Shown: positions 1 to 10,625 of the stretch, one piece after another | Layout of the letters: each line of letters begins with the position of its first letter | Position numbering within the stretch: the first letter of the stretch is position 1 | Source: Bursaphelenchus xylophilus | Taxonomy: Eukaryota > Nematoda > Chromadorea > Rhabditida > Aphelenchoididae | NCBI GenBank assembly: GCA_904066235.2 | Contig: CAJFCV020000001.1 | Coordinates: 1,860,001-1,924,000, forward strand | Length of the DNA: 64,000 nt | Direction: 5' to 3' | Program-made: the position numbers and the translations under genes | Notes under the pieces: generated by a model | Told to the model about the DNA's origin: nothing | What the model saw: only the letters and a program-made list of their open reading frames with translations | The model's database searches: none

Positions 1-161
1 TTGGAGAGCACATGTGAGTTTTTGCGTGGAAATTGCGTGATCGGTTGTGTAACGCCATTGTGTAACGGGTAATTATCCAAATCCTCGAAAATAATTGAAA
101 CCGCTCGAAAGAACTCGTTCGGAAGCCCAATTTACGGTGATTCTTTGTCGAAAAAGGATGT

Positions 162-168
162 TATAAAA
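162..168 (+). promoter_or_regulatory. TATA box of collagen gene 1
   Basis: A TATAAAA sequence lies about 145 bases upstream of the collagen ATG at 312 in otherwise AT-rich sequence. Strong TATA boxes are common in nematode cuticle collagen promoters. The rest of 1-311 shows nothing else I can name. Confidence 0.5.
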
Positions 169-311
169 GCCGGAATCCGCTAAATATCCGGTGACTTCTC
201 CATCCTTCGTTTTGCAAAATTTTGGACCGACCTTTTCCTGGAAATTTTTGGATTTTTCACTAAAATTCGAGTTTTTCCAAAAGTTTTTTTTCTATATTTT
301 GTATTTTAGCC

Positions 312-2224
312 ATGGTGGAAGTGGAGTCGCTGACGTTGATTTCAACGAGTTGCTCAGTCCTCTCATTGATCCTCTGCATCCTAATTATGCCAGAATTGTA
401 CTCAAATATTGATTTGTTGCGAGATGAAGTGGCCGACGGCGTGAATCAGTATCGGCTGGAGACGGACGCTGCTTGGATTGAATTGTTGGGTATGCAACTT
501 AATCTGGGCCCACTGACGAGGCGGCGCGAGAACCCATTCGCGTCTGTGTTTCGGCGAAAACGACAGGCCGAGGGTTTGCCGGTAGGTGGTCATGGATAAT
601 ATAAAATTAAAATTTCGGCTTGATATTGTGAGAAACATTGAAAATTTTTGAAAATCTATGTATTAGGGGTTATTACACGTAACTTCCAATAATTTTTAAT
701 CGTTTCAAATCATCTTTGCCAAAATTTGGGTCCCACCACGAAAACTTGAAAAGTCCTGGAAATCTGTGTAAACCGGCGGAAATGAGATTTTTCACCTTCG
801 GGAGGCTGTTAGAAAGCATTCTACTGCCATTAAGCCGGTCTATAGCATATTATACATTAAAATTTGGGTCCCACCACGAAAACTTGAAAAGCCCTGGAAA
901 CCCATCTAAATCGACGGAAGATTTTCTATGATCGGAAGGCTCTTAGAAGACGTTTGACTTCCATCAAGCCGCTCTATACCATATTATACATAATTTATTT
1001 TGTCAAGACACCATCAATTTACATTTTACCCCCCAAAAAAATTCAATTTTCCAGGCGTGGTGTCAATGTGAGCTATCGAAACCGCATTGCGCCCCAGGAC
1101 CAGCCGGTCCTCCTGGCCCCACCGGTCCAAAGGGCCGGCCGGGAGAACCTGGCACACCAGGCGAAGACTTTTTGTCCACCACAACTGTGGAAATTTGTGA
1201 TCCACCGGAGAAGTCGTGTATTCAGTGCCCACATGGAGCACCTGGCCCAGTTGGAGAAGATGGAATTGCTGGTCCGAAGGGCCCTGAGGGTAAATATTTT
1301 TTTAATTTAAGAGAAGCTTTTATTTGAGAGGAATTTTTGAAATATTTTTTATTCGCGAAAAAAGACGTTGGGATTTCTGCGACTCCGCACCGTGCATTTT
1401 GCGCGATAATTGCGTCGCTCTCCGAAAAAAATCATTTTGCACCGTGCAACAGCCGAAAAAGTGAGTTTGCACAGTGCAATTTCGTTTTTTTTGCGCTATG
1501 TCGCGCGCGACTCCCATTTATCGCAGCGATAACTTCAACGCGACGTACGATGTCGCGGTCCGAGCAGACATGAGAATTTGTCGCGGTCGGGGTCCGCGAC
1601 AAATTCCCAGGACTTTTTTGTCGCATCTATCGGTCTGTCGGGAAAATAATGAGCACCCTGTCGCATCGCCGCCGAGAAAACGAATTTTGTCGCGAAAAAA
1701 TCAAAGCTCTTTTTCTCTTCAGCGACACGATTGGCGATACGACATTGTGCTCAATATTTTCCCGACAGACTTCTAAAAACATCTTTTCAGGAGAGCCCGG
1801 AGTCCCAGGCCCTCCGGGAAACAACGGCAATCCCGGCGCCGCCGGCCCGCCTGGCGACACGGGCTCAACAGGCGAGCGCGGCGACCCAGGAGAAGCCGGC
1901 CACGATGGCGACGATGGAATCACCGTGATTCGTCGAGCCGGCCCCAAAGGTGAGCCGGGCGCGCCCGGCAGGCCGGGCCGTCGCGGAGTGGTGGGGCCGG
2001 ATGGAGAGGACGGCGCTCCCGGCCCGAGAGGACCTATCGGCCCGGTGGGATTGCCAGGACCGGCGGGTAGTCCGGCGAGAAGAGGAGCTCCCGGCAATGC
2101 AGGGATCCCTGGATCGGATGCTGCTTACTGTCCATGCCCGCCAAGATCGTCAGCGTTTTTCGAATCCAATCCCACCAAAAAACCGTGCAGAACGAGGGTT
2201 TTCCATGGCCATAAAAGCTTGTAA
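312..2224 (+). CDS. Nematode cuticle collagen (3 exons, 312 aa)
   Basis: Exons 312-581, 1055-1289 and 1791-2224; both junctions keep phase. The protein is a structural component of the cuticle. It starts with the hydrophobic nematode cuticle collagen N-terminal domain (about residues 5-55), followed by a basic RRKRQ site (about 84-88) of the kind cut by furin-like BLI-4. Cys-flanked blocks of Gly-X-Y repeats follow: WCQC, a short block, a CIQC linker and a long block encoded mainly by exon 3. The end carries the usual DAAYCPCP motif, then an unusually long basic tail ending GHKSL. Intron 1 holds a 2-copy tandem repeat and intron 2 an inverted-repeat element. It converges on the GT31 gene. The family is certain; the individual col/dpy/rol orthologue is not resolved. 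Confidence 0.93.
720..1000 (+). repeat. Two-copy tandem repeat (~139 bp unit) in collagen intron 1
   Basis: Two head-to-tail copies each begin AAAATTTGGGTCCCACCACG (at 720 and about 859) and end near CTCTATA-CATATTATACAT. Roughly 80% identity by eye. Confidence 0.8.
1630..1772. mobile_element. MITE family A, copy in collagen intron 2
   Basis: Terminal inverted repeats of the form TCAGTCTGTCGGGAAAATAA, flanked by TA. The interior contains the subfamily-1 core seen in other copies (blocks like GCGTCGCTGAAGTGAAAAGC and TTCTCGGCGGCGATCAC, here rearranged). One of about 15 copies in the window. Confidence 0.8.
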
Positions 2225-2423
2225 ACTCGATTCTAGGCCTTCAGGAGAGTCACTCTTTCGAAAATTTCCGCTTTTAAGATCCCGCTTTTTCAAAAAAAAA
2301 ACATTAAATTTTCAAAATGTGGTGACATGTTATACGATGAAAAATTTTTTGAAGATTTTTTCTTTCATTTTGAAAATTTTAAAAACACCAAAAAATCACT
2401 CCAGCGGCTTTCCGGAAGGTCTA

Positions 2424-2583
2424 TTAGTCTGTCGGGAAAATAATGAGCACTCTGTCGTTGCGCCAATCGTGTCGCTGAAGTGAAAAGTAATTTGATTTTG
2501 CCGCGATTACGATTCGTTTTCTCGGCGGCGATCACCATTTTCCATGCGACAGAGTACTGATTATTTTCCTGACGGACTGATTG
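2424..2583. mobile_element. MITE family A, full copy (subfamily 1)
   Basis: 160-bp element between the collagen stop and the GT31 3' end. Both TIRs are present and the interior is the standard subfamily-1 sequence. The rest of 2225-2626 is AT-rich with no gene. Confidence 0.85.
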
Positions 2584-2626
2584 TAATGTATACGATATAC
2601 ATATATTATATTATGCAATTAATTTA

Positions 2627-5585
2627 TTAATTCTCATAAAACGTATATGGTCGTTTGTGATAGGCGTTCGGGTTTGTGATACAGTCCATTTTCCTCAACA
2701 ACTCGTAGGAGTAATGCATCGACGTGGGGGATTTGGCGTTATGCAAGGCGATGGGGTATGGCAATCCAATTTTGCAAAAGCTCTTTCTCTTCTCGGATTC
2801 GTGGATATGGCCGGAAATCTGAGTATATGCGTAAAATACGATTCTTTTCAAGCTTGTCGAAGTACTATCAGTATGTCGGGAAAATAATAAGCAGCCTGTC
2901 ACAGCGAAAATCGCATGAAAAATCGAATCCACATTATTTTCCCGACAGACTGATAGCACCTAGAAAAAAAAAAAAATATTCACCTGCGTGCGGATCCCTT
3001 TAAAATCGTACAATTGTATGTCCCGAAGAGGCGCCACAACCCCCGTATACAACACATCGTCCATGTGGAACATGTTGACCTCCTTCATCGCATCGATCGA
3101 CAAATTCACCGCCAAAGTGCTCATTATAACGGCGTATCCGTAGCAATACGGAGGATACAAGTCATACGCGTATTCGCGGACCGGAACGTACCTGAAAGGT
3201 CAGAATTTATATCCATAGTGCGGGACAGGTGCAGTGGCTGAAAGCATCGTATCATACGTTGCTTCAGTGCTATCAGTCCGTCGGGAAAACAGTGGGCACC
3301 CTCAAGCCACCTGGAAATTTCATTCGCAACATCTAACTGCCAGATCCATCGTTTGAACTCCCTGTTGTAAGCAAATGTTAGCTGATTTCCAAGCATGCCC
3401 ACAGAATCTCTGTGGTTCTTCTAGCTGCCCACAAAATGGCTGCCCGCAAGTGTGGGGCCGCTTTTTTCCCGACAAACTGATAGAAGAAGACGGCGCACGG
3501 CAAACCGAAATCAAAAAAATGTCTCCCGCCCACTTTTGAGTTTCGTCCAAACGAAGTGTCACAACTGCAAAAGCAATAAAATAATTTCGAGAAAAAGATT
3601 TTTCCGTCGAAAAACCACACGAAAAATTCTGCTGTGACATTTCGTGTGCATTTGACCGATACTGGGTGTGCCAGTGCCGAAACGAGGCGGGAGACTCCCT
3701 GGGTTGCAGTGCGGTTCCACTTACCACGCGCTAGTTTTTGGACTTCTGACCGGCTGTTGATTCTCCATTTTTTCGCATACGATCCATCCATCATCCAAAT
3801 TCAAGCCTGTGTCAAATCTCCTCAGAATCCAATGGAACGCCCGTTTCAAGTCAATCGCCGTGTCCGAGTCCAACTTGAACAAAATCGGCACGTCGCTCGC
3901 ATACCTCTGCTGCCATGCGTACATTGTGAACCATTTTATGAAGTTGCGACGATACGTGTCGTAGACATTGTAGTAGACAATGTCCTTGAATTCGGCCATT
4001 TCTTTTTTCAAGGGCGCAATATCCATCTCCGGTTGGAAGCCGATCACGAAGCGATGACAAACATGTTTTGGAGCAGTCTAAAATACGGCTTTCGTGACGG
4101 CGCTACGACTTTTTGGGTCAGCGACAGTTTGGTCGACGATACTATGGATCGCCTCGGTTCGTCGCTGTATGCATAGGGGAGGCTTGGAGAAGGCTTAGTT
4201 AGTAGAAATGATGAGATTGATCGGGTCCTAAGACAGCTTATCACCTATTTTGAGACATTTTACATGTACTCACAACAATAACGTCTAGATAAAAGTTCTG
4301 GATCTTCGTTTTTTCTCCGAAATTTTGGTCTATTATATGTTACAATAACTCAGGGTAAAGAAAACTAACGTTAGTATAGCTAAAATTAGAAAAAGGCGAC
4401 ATATTGCAAGTCTTCGCCGAACGTTCGCCGAGAGTCCGCCGACCATTCAACGGCTTTGCCGGGATTTGTAGGCACTTCTTACAACCTTTTTTTGAGTATC
4501 GACCTGCCCTACGCCCCCGTATCGATCTATTTTGTGTCGACCCTTCCGAAAAGTTGGGACGCAAAGGATCGCCGGGAAAATAATGAGCAAACGTTGCGGG
4601 CTTTTCGGACAATTTTTGCACTGTGCATTTTTATTCATCGACGCGTCGCAGCGACAGCGTTGAAATTTTTTCCGGGAAATGTTTCGGTTGCACAGTGCAA
4701 GATGTTTTTTGCACGGTGCGGCCCCGCGATCAAGCCTCTACGAATTTTTTTATCAGTCTGTCGGGAAAATAATGAGCACAATGTTCTTACCGATCGCGTC
4801 GCTGAAGTGAAAAGCAATTTGATTTTTTCCGCGACACAATTCATTTTCTCGGCATCGATCACATTTTTCGCTGCGACACATGCTCATTATTTTCCCGACA
4901 GACCGATAACACGCCATCTGGACAAATTTTTTTACCTTTCCCAAGTACGTGTACCGTATGAGCAGTCGTTGAAAGTAATCGTTTTTCGCGCCCGTCGACA
5001 TGATCATCACGATCGCTGTCGCGTTTTCGCAGTCGCTCTCCAAATTTGTCGTCATGCTAAAGTTCAGTCGGAAATTTTTGAACTCCATCTCGACTTGTGT
5101 GAAATTCAAGTCCTTTTCGAACTCCAAAACCGCCTCCGGCTTCTCGACAATCGCCTCTTCGTCGTCGGTCGAGGGCGAAGAGCCCTCCAGAATGTCCATC
5201 AGGTCGTCGATTCGGAGCGCGCCCGACGCGTATCTGTCCATCAACTCGGTGATTTTTACCTCCGGCTTTCGTTTTGAGCGGAGTTGGGTGGAGTTGGCCG
5301 ATTTGGGCTGGCTGGCCAGTATCATTCGGGTAAAGTTTTTGGAGACCTCCAGTGGAGATTGGCGGACTTCGTTGGAAGTTTCTGAAGAGAAAAAAATACA
5401 GGCCCGATTTGAATTGGCTATAACTTTTTCAGTTTTTGGCCAAATCTTTAAACTCTTTTTCCCCTGAATACCCAGAGGTCCCCATTTTGTTTAGTACCAC
5501 ATATGTTATACCCATTTATTATCCTACATCAAAAATTAACTATTACAAACAAAAAGCTCTAATTTCCATTATTCACAAGGAAATC

Positions 5586-5667
<82 letters not shown>

Positions 5668-7053
5668 ATATATATATAACAAATTTGGTATTAAACAAAA
5701 TGGGGACAGTCTGAGGATCAAGGAAAAAACAGAATTTTAAGATTTGGCCAAAAACCAAAAAAGTTATAGCCAATTCAAATCAAGCCACAAAGATGCCCCA
5801 CCCTGTATCAGTCGGCCGGAAAAATAACGGCGGGGAAAAACCTACCACTCGAATTTTTTGTCGAATTGATGGCCGGTGTCATTGCCTTTGTAACTGTTTT
5901 TGTAGCAGTCGCATCGGTTGTCATTCTGCTTAGCGTCGTATCTGGCTTTTCAGTGGTTGCTACCATTAATTTCTTCGTTGTTTCTGCATTGCCTTTGGAG
6001 GTGGTTGTGGCATCAATGTTCTGGGTACTTTTGCTAAATATGGTCCAAAATTCTTGATATGCCTTTGCTGCGTGAGCGTCGCGGCAAGGCGCAATGAGGC
6101 GAATTGCACTGTCCACGCCGACCACGCACAGTACAAAATAGTTGATTTGCGAAGAGGGCACCAGGGCGAATATAGGGGACCCACGTCAATCCAGCGCATT
6201 TCCTGAACTGTTTCGAAACTTCGTATCGTTTTCATTGATTTAAAAGAGAGACGAAATGTCGTGAAGTTATCGGCACCTTTTCTCGCCCGAAATAATTGCT
6301 TTTTCTCGAAAAGAAAGAAGAAAGATAAGAAAATGCGTTTTTTCGATAGTGACATTTCGTTTTGAACGAATCACCAAAAAGGGGCGGGATTTTTATTTTT
6401 ATTTTGGATTGACGTGGGACCCAGGTGAAAAAATTGTATGGTAAGAGGGAAGCAAGCCGGACTTTTTAAGAATGATTTTTTGGCTCTGCCGAAAAGTGGT
6501 ATGGTAAAGGGGGACAAGGCGGATGTTTCTATCAGAGAATATTTTTTTAGCAAACCAATGGCAACCCGAAAAAATCACTCGTAAAAAATCCACCTTGGTC
6601 TAATTTGTCACATCTTTTTCGTCAAGGTGTCCTCTTCGTTAGGGCTCCTCTTCGGACCAAGTTGTCGCGCAAAGACATTTCGTGATGCCGACCGCACGTT
6701 GCAAAGACATGTCAAGGCTTTTCAACTCACCGAGTAAAAATTTTTTCGGCTACAGATTGTTTTGTCGCGTCAACTTTATCAACCCGGTCCTTATCCTTTT
6801 TCTGGCCAAAAATCGGATCTTCATTCGAATTCACAACGTTTTCCATGGCCTCATTCTCCATCAAATCCAGTTTGTTCGGGGATTCCGGAGATTTCTCACC
6901 TTTTCCTCGATTTATGATGACGTCACTTTGAATGAACATTTCGTCCGGAGGCTTTGCAATGTTCGGGTTCAGTATTAGGAAGACAATTAGGGCTGTTAGG
7001 CAAAAGAATAACAGAAATTTGACGACGCTGTAGCGAATGTGCGCTAGGTCCAT
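2627..7053 (-). CDS. GT31 family glycosyltransferase (beta-1,3-galactosyltransferase-like), 569 aa
   Basis: Exons in transcript order: 7053-6731, 6033-5846, 5381-4936, 4077-3725, 3191-2984, 2818-2627; all five junctions are phase-consistent. It has the layout of a type II Golgi enzyme: a short cytosolic tail, a signal anchor at about residues 11-31 (VVKFLLFFCLTALIVFLIL), a long Ser/Thr-rich stem, then the Galactosyl_T catalytic domain. Landmarks are the start block AIVMIMSTGAKND...RYTYLG, HRFVIG, FKDIVYYNVYDTYRRN, a DxD-type metal site in KLDSDT, the YPPYCYGYAVIMS block and the DDVLYTGVVA block. These match the family that transfers hexoses to glycoconjugates (bre-2/bre-5-like), but the acceptor is unknown. 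A TTTTGCAG acceptor 7 nt before the ATG suggests spliced-leader addition. A polyA signal (2623-2628) overlaps the stop. Introns are filled with repeats. Confidence 0.88.
2867..2955. mobile_element. MITE family A, short copy (88 bp) in GT31 last intron
   Basis: Both TIRs are present (TATCAGTATGTCGGG at the left, CCCGACAGACTGATA at the right) with an interior shortened to about 45 bp. Confidence 0.8.
3271..3483. mobile_element. MITE family A, divergent copy in GT31 intron 4
   Basis: TATCAGTCCGTCGGGAAAAC on the left and TTTCCCGACAAACTGATA on the right bound a 213-bp element whose interior differs from subfamily 1. It directly adjoins the next element at 3490. Confidence 0.65.
3490..3720. mobile_element. 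TIR element with GCACGGCAACCC-like ends
   Basis: An inverted copy of this sequence lies at about 59953-60190, sharing the CTCCCGCC..GGCGGGAG subterminal parts, the GACATTTCGT/ACGAAGTGTC pair and the central GAAAAATATTTTTC-type palindrome. The right end abuts the GT31 5' splice site at 3724. Confidence 0.6.
4085..4580. repeat. Dispersed repeat filling GT31 intron 3
   Basis: The same sequence occurs inverted at about 58200-58560 and partly again at 58560-58900 and 60230-60430: blocks such as GAAAACTAACGTTAG, TGTTACAATAACTCAG, AGCTTATCACCTATTT and CGACTTTTTGGGTCAGCGAC. No coding capacity is seen. A partial family-A MITE end (CGCCGGGAAAATAATGAGCA) lies at 4570-4590, followed by GCACNGTGC motifs at 4618-4725. 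Confidence 0.65.
4751..4909. mobile_element. MITE family A, full copy (subfamily 1) in GT31 intron 3
   Basis: 159 bp with near-perfect TIRs (TATCAGTCTGTCGGGAAAAT and its inverse ending GACCGATA) and the canonical interior. Confidence 0.88.
5407..5790. repeat. Palindromic element around a (TA)n microsatellite in GT31 intron 2
   Basis: The left arm (about 5407-5510, containing GAATTGGCTATAACTTTTTC and CCCCATTTTGTTTA) is inverted at about 5685-5785. Between the arms is a TA dinucleotide run of about 90 bp (5588-5678). A single family-A MITE end follows at 5806. Confidence 0.8.
6175..6422. mobile_element. TIR element with GGGACCCACGTCAATCCA ends in GT31 intron 1
   Basis: Inverted termini GGGACCCACGTCAATCCA (from 6176) and TGGATTGACGTGGGACCC (to 6422) bound 248 bp. 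The interior shares the GACATTTCGT / ACGAAATGTC pairing with the elements at 3490 and 59953, so it is probably a related family. Confidence 0.75.
6670..6732. mobile_element. Terminal fragment of the GCACNGTGC-type element at the GT31 exon 1 donor
   Basis: The sequence GCAAAGACATGTCAAGGCTT followed by TTCAACTCACC matches the right terminus of the complete element at 10626-11138. The GT31 exon 1 splice donor (GGTGAGTTG on the minus strand) falls exactly on this terminus. Confidence 0.6.
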
Positions 7054-7099
7054 TCCACGCCTGCAAAAATGAGTGTGATAAATTTGTATTAACTAGGGA

Positions 7100-7310
7100 A
7101 TTGGGCCCAGCACGAGGCTTAGATTTTGATGAAATTTGGCACAGGTTTGTAGTAAGCTTTTATAAGACATATCAGAGATTTCTAGCTCGCGTTTTGCAGA
7201 AACGACAGAGATTTTTAGATCGAAAGTTGGAAAAAATCAATACTTTTTGGCGAATTTTGGCATGAAAATTTTTCAAGCAAAAATTTGCAAAAATGTGCCA
7301 CATTTTCGAC
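7100..7310. repeat. Fragment of the AGCTCGCG/GCAGAAAC foldback family
   Basis: Contains the signature TAGCTCGCGTTTTGCAGAAA followed by GAGATTTTTAGATCGAAAGT, also found at 20850-21180, 39410-39720, 43040-43300 and 53390-53660. Only one arm is clear here. Confidence 0.6.
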
Positions 7311-7448
7311 CTAAATGTCTTGCTTGTTTCTGCAGAGCATGAGCTTGAAACCTCGAATATTTTTTGTGGGGGGCATTTTTAGCTTAGAAGCTCCTATTTG
7401 GGGGCAGGATGGAAGACATTTGGCGGTGAATTTGCGCCAAGTTTCACT

Positions 7449-7530
7449 ATCAGTTTGTCGGCAAAATAACGGCGAACCGTCGCGCCCATCATCACCTTGC
7501 GCCAAAACTGTTTTCCCGACAGACTGATAG
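7449..7530. mobile_element. MITE family A, short copy
   Basis: TATCAGTTTGTCGGCAAAAT on the left and TTTTCCCGACAGACTGATAG on the right enclose a reduced 40-bp interior. Confidence 0.75.
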
Positions 7531-7781
7531 AGATTTCCATGCAACTTATTTATTCATTTTTTAACTCATTAAAACTTACATTTTGCCTTGTTCCAATAAA
7601 AAAACTCTTCTGGTTTATGTGCGATTACAAAAAAACTTCCAAAAATGGATGAGAGTTGTTCGCGTTCCATTGAAGACACCAATTCCAACCCTCCGCTTTC
7701 GGGCAACATGTGTTCAAACATGTGTGTTTTCGTAACCATTTGTCGTCACAATAATTTCGTGCTCAAGCCGAAGTTCGTTAC

Positions 7782-7934
7782 TATCTGACTGTGGGGAAAA
7801 TAATGAGCACAATGTCGCGGCGAAAATTTCGATCGCAAAATGAGTTGTGTCGCGATAAAATCAAATTTCTTTTCACTTCAGCGACGCGATTGGCGCAGCG
7901 ACATCGTGGTTATTATTTTCCCGACAGACCGATA
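7782..7934. mobile_element. MITE family A, full copy (subfamily 1)
   Basis: TIRs at both ends, interior of subfamily 1 in inverse orientation. First of four or five copies lying almost end to end from 7782 to 8518. Confidence 0.85.
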
Positions 7935-7949
7935 ATCTTTTTTAAATTG

Positions 7950-8088
7950 TATCAGTCTGTCGGGAAAATAATGTGAGTTTGTCGTAGCAAACTTCTCGCC
8001 CCACACCAAATCTCCAGCCGCGGCTAGCCGTCGCAATGAGGGGTGATTTTGAAGGCTCCTCGAATCCGCATTATTTTCCCGACAATAA
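7950..8088. mobile_element. MITE family A, subfamily 2 copy
   Basis: Shares the TIR but has a different interior (CCAAATCTCCAGCCGCGGCT, AGCCGTCGCAATGAGGG). The right end is truncated after CCCGACA. Confidence 0.8.
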
Positions 8089-8098
8089 CAAAAAAGAT

Positions 8099-8241
8099 TA
8101 TCAGTCTGTCGGGAAAATAATGAGCACAATGCTGCTGCGCCGACGCACACCAAATCTTCAGCCGCGGCTAGCCATCGCAGAGCGATGAGGGATGGTTTCA
8201 AGGCGCCGTGAATCCACATTATTTTCCCGACAGACTGATAG
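8099..8241. mobile_element. MITE family A, subfamily 2 copy
   Basis: 143 bp with perfect TATCAGTCTGTCGGG/CCCGACAGACTGATA ends and the CAGCCGCGGCTAGCC interior, directly downstream of the preceding copy. Confidence 0.85.
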
Positions 8242-8379
8242 ATGGATGTAAAAAGCCTTGGTATGTCTCTGGATCGTGCGATGGGAATCGCAAGGCGGCT
8301 TCTCCCGACAAACAACCGGCACAGAGAATAAAAGAGAACGCACGGTGGAGTTTCATTTTCGACTCCAAATCCTCATTAT

Positions 8380-8518
8380 TTTCCCGCCACTGATAATGAT
8401 TGCAATTTCGCTGCGCCGATCGCGTCGCTGAAGTGAAAAGCAACTTGATTTTGTCGCAACACAATTCGGCGATCACAATTTTCGATGCGACGGGGCGCTC
8501 AATATTTTCCCGACAGAA
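8380..8518. mobile_element. MITE family A remnants just 3' of collagen gene 2
   Basis: A right-type end (ATTATTTTCCCGCCACTGATA, 8377-8396) is followed by a subfamily-1 interior and a second right end (TATTTTCCCGACAG) at 8505-8518. This is two copies joined or one rearranged. Confidence 0.65.
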
Positions 8519-8547
8519 AATAATATGTACTATGCAGTGTTTCAACA

Positions 8548-8553
8548 TTTATT
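8548..8553 (-). terminator. PolyA signal of collagen gene 2
   Basis: AATAAA on the minus strand, about 12 nt beyond the stop codon at 8564. Confidence 0.6.
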
Positions 8554-8563
8554 CTCGAATCAT

Positions 8564-9472
8564 CTACAATTTCCGATAATTTTGGTTCTGTTGCACGTAA
8601 ACGGACGATCGACTTGGACAAGGGCAATAAGCGGCGTCCGTACCCGGCAACCCCGGTCCTCCGGCGGTTCCGGGCGCTCCTGGTGGTCCTCGTTCTCCTG
8701 GCTTTCCTGGTGCTCCGGGTGGTCCTTGAGCGCCGGGTGTGCCGGGTTGTCCGGGTTTTCCGTTCTCTCCTGGTGCTCCGGCGGGTCCTGCGGGGCCGGG
8801 AGCGCCTTTGGGGCCGGGCTGTGGGGTTTCTCGTTGGGTGTCTTGGCCTGGTGAGCCCGGCGAGCCGGGTGCGCCATTCTCTCCTGGTGGTCCGGCTTCA
8901 CCGATGGGGCCGGGGGCTCCTGGTAGGCCGGCTTTCCCTGGGCTGCCTGGTTGGCCTTTGCCGCCCTCTGGGCCGGCCGGACCTTCGGCGCCGGTGGGGC
9001 CGGGAGGTCCGGGTGGGCCGGCGGGACATGCCTGACAACTAGTGTCGGCTGCAGGGCAATCCACCGTGGGGCCGGCTTCTCCCGCCTCCCCGGGCGCTCC
9101 CTGTTGTCCGGGTTCTCCTTTGGGGCCGGGTGCGCCGGCCGGTCCAGGTGGGCCGGGTGGGCAGGTCGGCTTCACTGGCTCGCATTGACAGTAGCTCGGC
9201 AGCCCCGCGTAATCCTGACGTTTTCTGCGTTGGAAAATGGACTGGAATGGGTTGGGTCGGGGCTTGGGCGCGGGCGTCACGGACAGCTGGACCTCCATCA
9301 GCTCGGTCCAGGCGCTGTCGGTGTCGGCGCGGAACGCCTGGACGCCTTGTTGGACCTCGTCGTAGATGTCGTTGATGTCGTAGTAGAGCTGGGGGATGGT
9401 CAACGCGCAGACGAGAATGGCGAGCCCGGAACAGGCCGACGCTACGGTGGCCACGAGTTTTGCCTCCAGCAT
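8564..9472 (-). CDS. Nematode cuticle collagen, single exon, 302 aa
   Basis: One uninterrupted reading frame. The N-terminus [20 protein letters not shown] is the signal/anchor part of the nematode cuticle collagen N-terminal domain. An RRKRQ furin-type site lies at about residues 82-86, followed by CQC, a first Gly-X-Y block, a cysteine-containing linker ([14 protein letters not shown]) and a long Gly-X-Y block interrupted by [12 protein letters not shown]. It ends [12 protein letters not shown] plus a Tyr/Gln-rich tail that could take part in di-tyrosine cross-linking. The coding strand is very G+C-rich compared with its surroundings. Unlike the collagen at 312, it has no introns. A TATA-like GTATAAG (minus strand, near 9630) lies about 150 nt upstream. 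Confidence 0.94.
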   Translation of the reverse strand: MLEAKLVATVASACSGLAILVCALTIPQLYYDINDIYDEVQQGVQAFRADTDSAWTELMEVQLSVTPAPKPRPNPFQSIFQRRKRQDYAGLPSYCQCEPVKPTCPPGPPGPAGAPGPKGEPGQQGAPGEAGEAGPTVDCPAADTSCQACPAGPPGPPGPTGAEGPAGPEGGKGQPGSPGKAGLPGAPGPIGEAGPPGENGAPGSPGSPGQDTQRETPQPGPKGAPGPAGPAGAPGENGKPGQPGTPGAQGPPGAPGKPGERGPPGAPGTAGGPGLPGTDAAYCPCPSRSSVYVQQNQNYRKL

Positions 9473-9879
9473 TGGACTGAAAGCTTAATGATTAGGCGAA
9501 ATCTCGGAAATTTCAGGGAAATCCAACAGCCTTTGCTGCCGAAAGAGAACGCAAAAAGCGGAGAGCAAACAGAACGAAAAAAACACTTTTTTGGCCAAGA
9601 TCTCGATAAGACTTGCCACAAAATCTTATACCGAAAATCACAAAAAATACGACGCTTTTTGGCGACTATGCCCATGGTGATCTCAAGAATGTATAAATTT
9701 GGATAGCTTCCCCCCAAAATTGAATAAAAATCGGAACGCCCTCGGGGCGAAACGCCTTCCGAGAACCCGTGGAGTGGTCATTAAGCGCGCGTCTTTATAG
9801 CCGGCTGACCATCTTGATCTTGACTCCCCAGAAGAGACCCTCCTTTTCTCTTTTTTTTTGAATGAGGCTCGTCTTTGCA

Positions 9880-10345
9880 AAACACACAGTGAATTTTGGG
9901 AAACGGAACTGGTTGAATATCCGAGAAATTTTCAAATTTTCCACGGAAATTGTATAGATTCTCATGAAACTTGGCAAAAATTTGGATTAGGACCTTCTGA
10001 AACATATGCAATATTTTTCGCTCTCGTTCTGCAGAAACCAACGAGATTTTTTACTTCGGAAGTTTAAAAGATCACAAAAAATTTTTTTGGTTTTCAATTT
10101 GAAAATTTTGTATTCTGTTCAAAGTGAGAAATAACATCTAAAAAACGGTATTTTTCAAGGGAAATTCAAAAAAATTATCGCCAAAAAATGTTTTTTTTTG
10201 CCAACTCTCCCCATTTTCCGTACTCTCTCGAAAAAAAACAACCGTTGAATATTTCAATTGCGCCTGCAATTCACGGGCTAAAATTTTCAGGGACTAATAT
10301 TTGGCCTACACAGAGTGTGTGTTCAAAATTTCAAGAGAATCGAAG
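9880..10345. repeat. Decayed foldback repeat (AGCTCGCG/GCAGAAAC family)
   Basis: One arm has CGCTCTCGTTCTGCAGAAAC followed by CGAGATTTTTTAC; the other (10225-10300) has CTCTCGAAAAAAAACAACCG then TTGCGCCTGCAATTCACGGG. This is the same arm pair as the better-preserved elements at 20770, 39410 and 42919. The remainder of 9473-10620 is AT-rich with no gene. Confidence 0.55.
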
Positions 10346-10625
10346 GAGGTTACTGTAACACAATTTTTTTAAACTATTTTTTCAATTTCTCGATTTTTTT
10401 TGTGTCTTATGGAGAAAATTCACTCATAAAATTACGGGTAAAAGTAAAATAAACCGGACACTCATCAATCGTTCCTCACTCAGAGATTATCTTGTCGATC
10501 TTCTATGCAAAGAACCCGTGAAAACGAAGGAAAATCCGGTTTCGCCCGCGGAATTTCGCACTCATTTGGATAAACAAAAAAAAATTGGCCGGAAAAAGTG
10601 TCTTGAGTAAGATATAGTATTATAG

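Noticed and set aside
1627..2097. Long Pro/Gly-rich open frame antisense to collagen gene 1, and similar frames antisense to collagen gene 2 (8614-9706, +)
   Set aside because: Mirror translations of Gly-X-Y repeats; the sense frames have full collagen domain structure.
5573..5773. Ile-Tyr repeat open frames on both strands
   Set aside because: Translation of a TA microsatellite.
7644..7787. 47-codon ORF beginning MDESCSRSIED
   Set aside because: Runs into the left end of a MITE, no codon bias or homology; probably chance.
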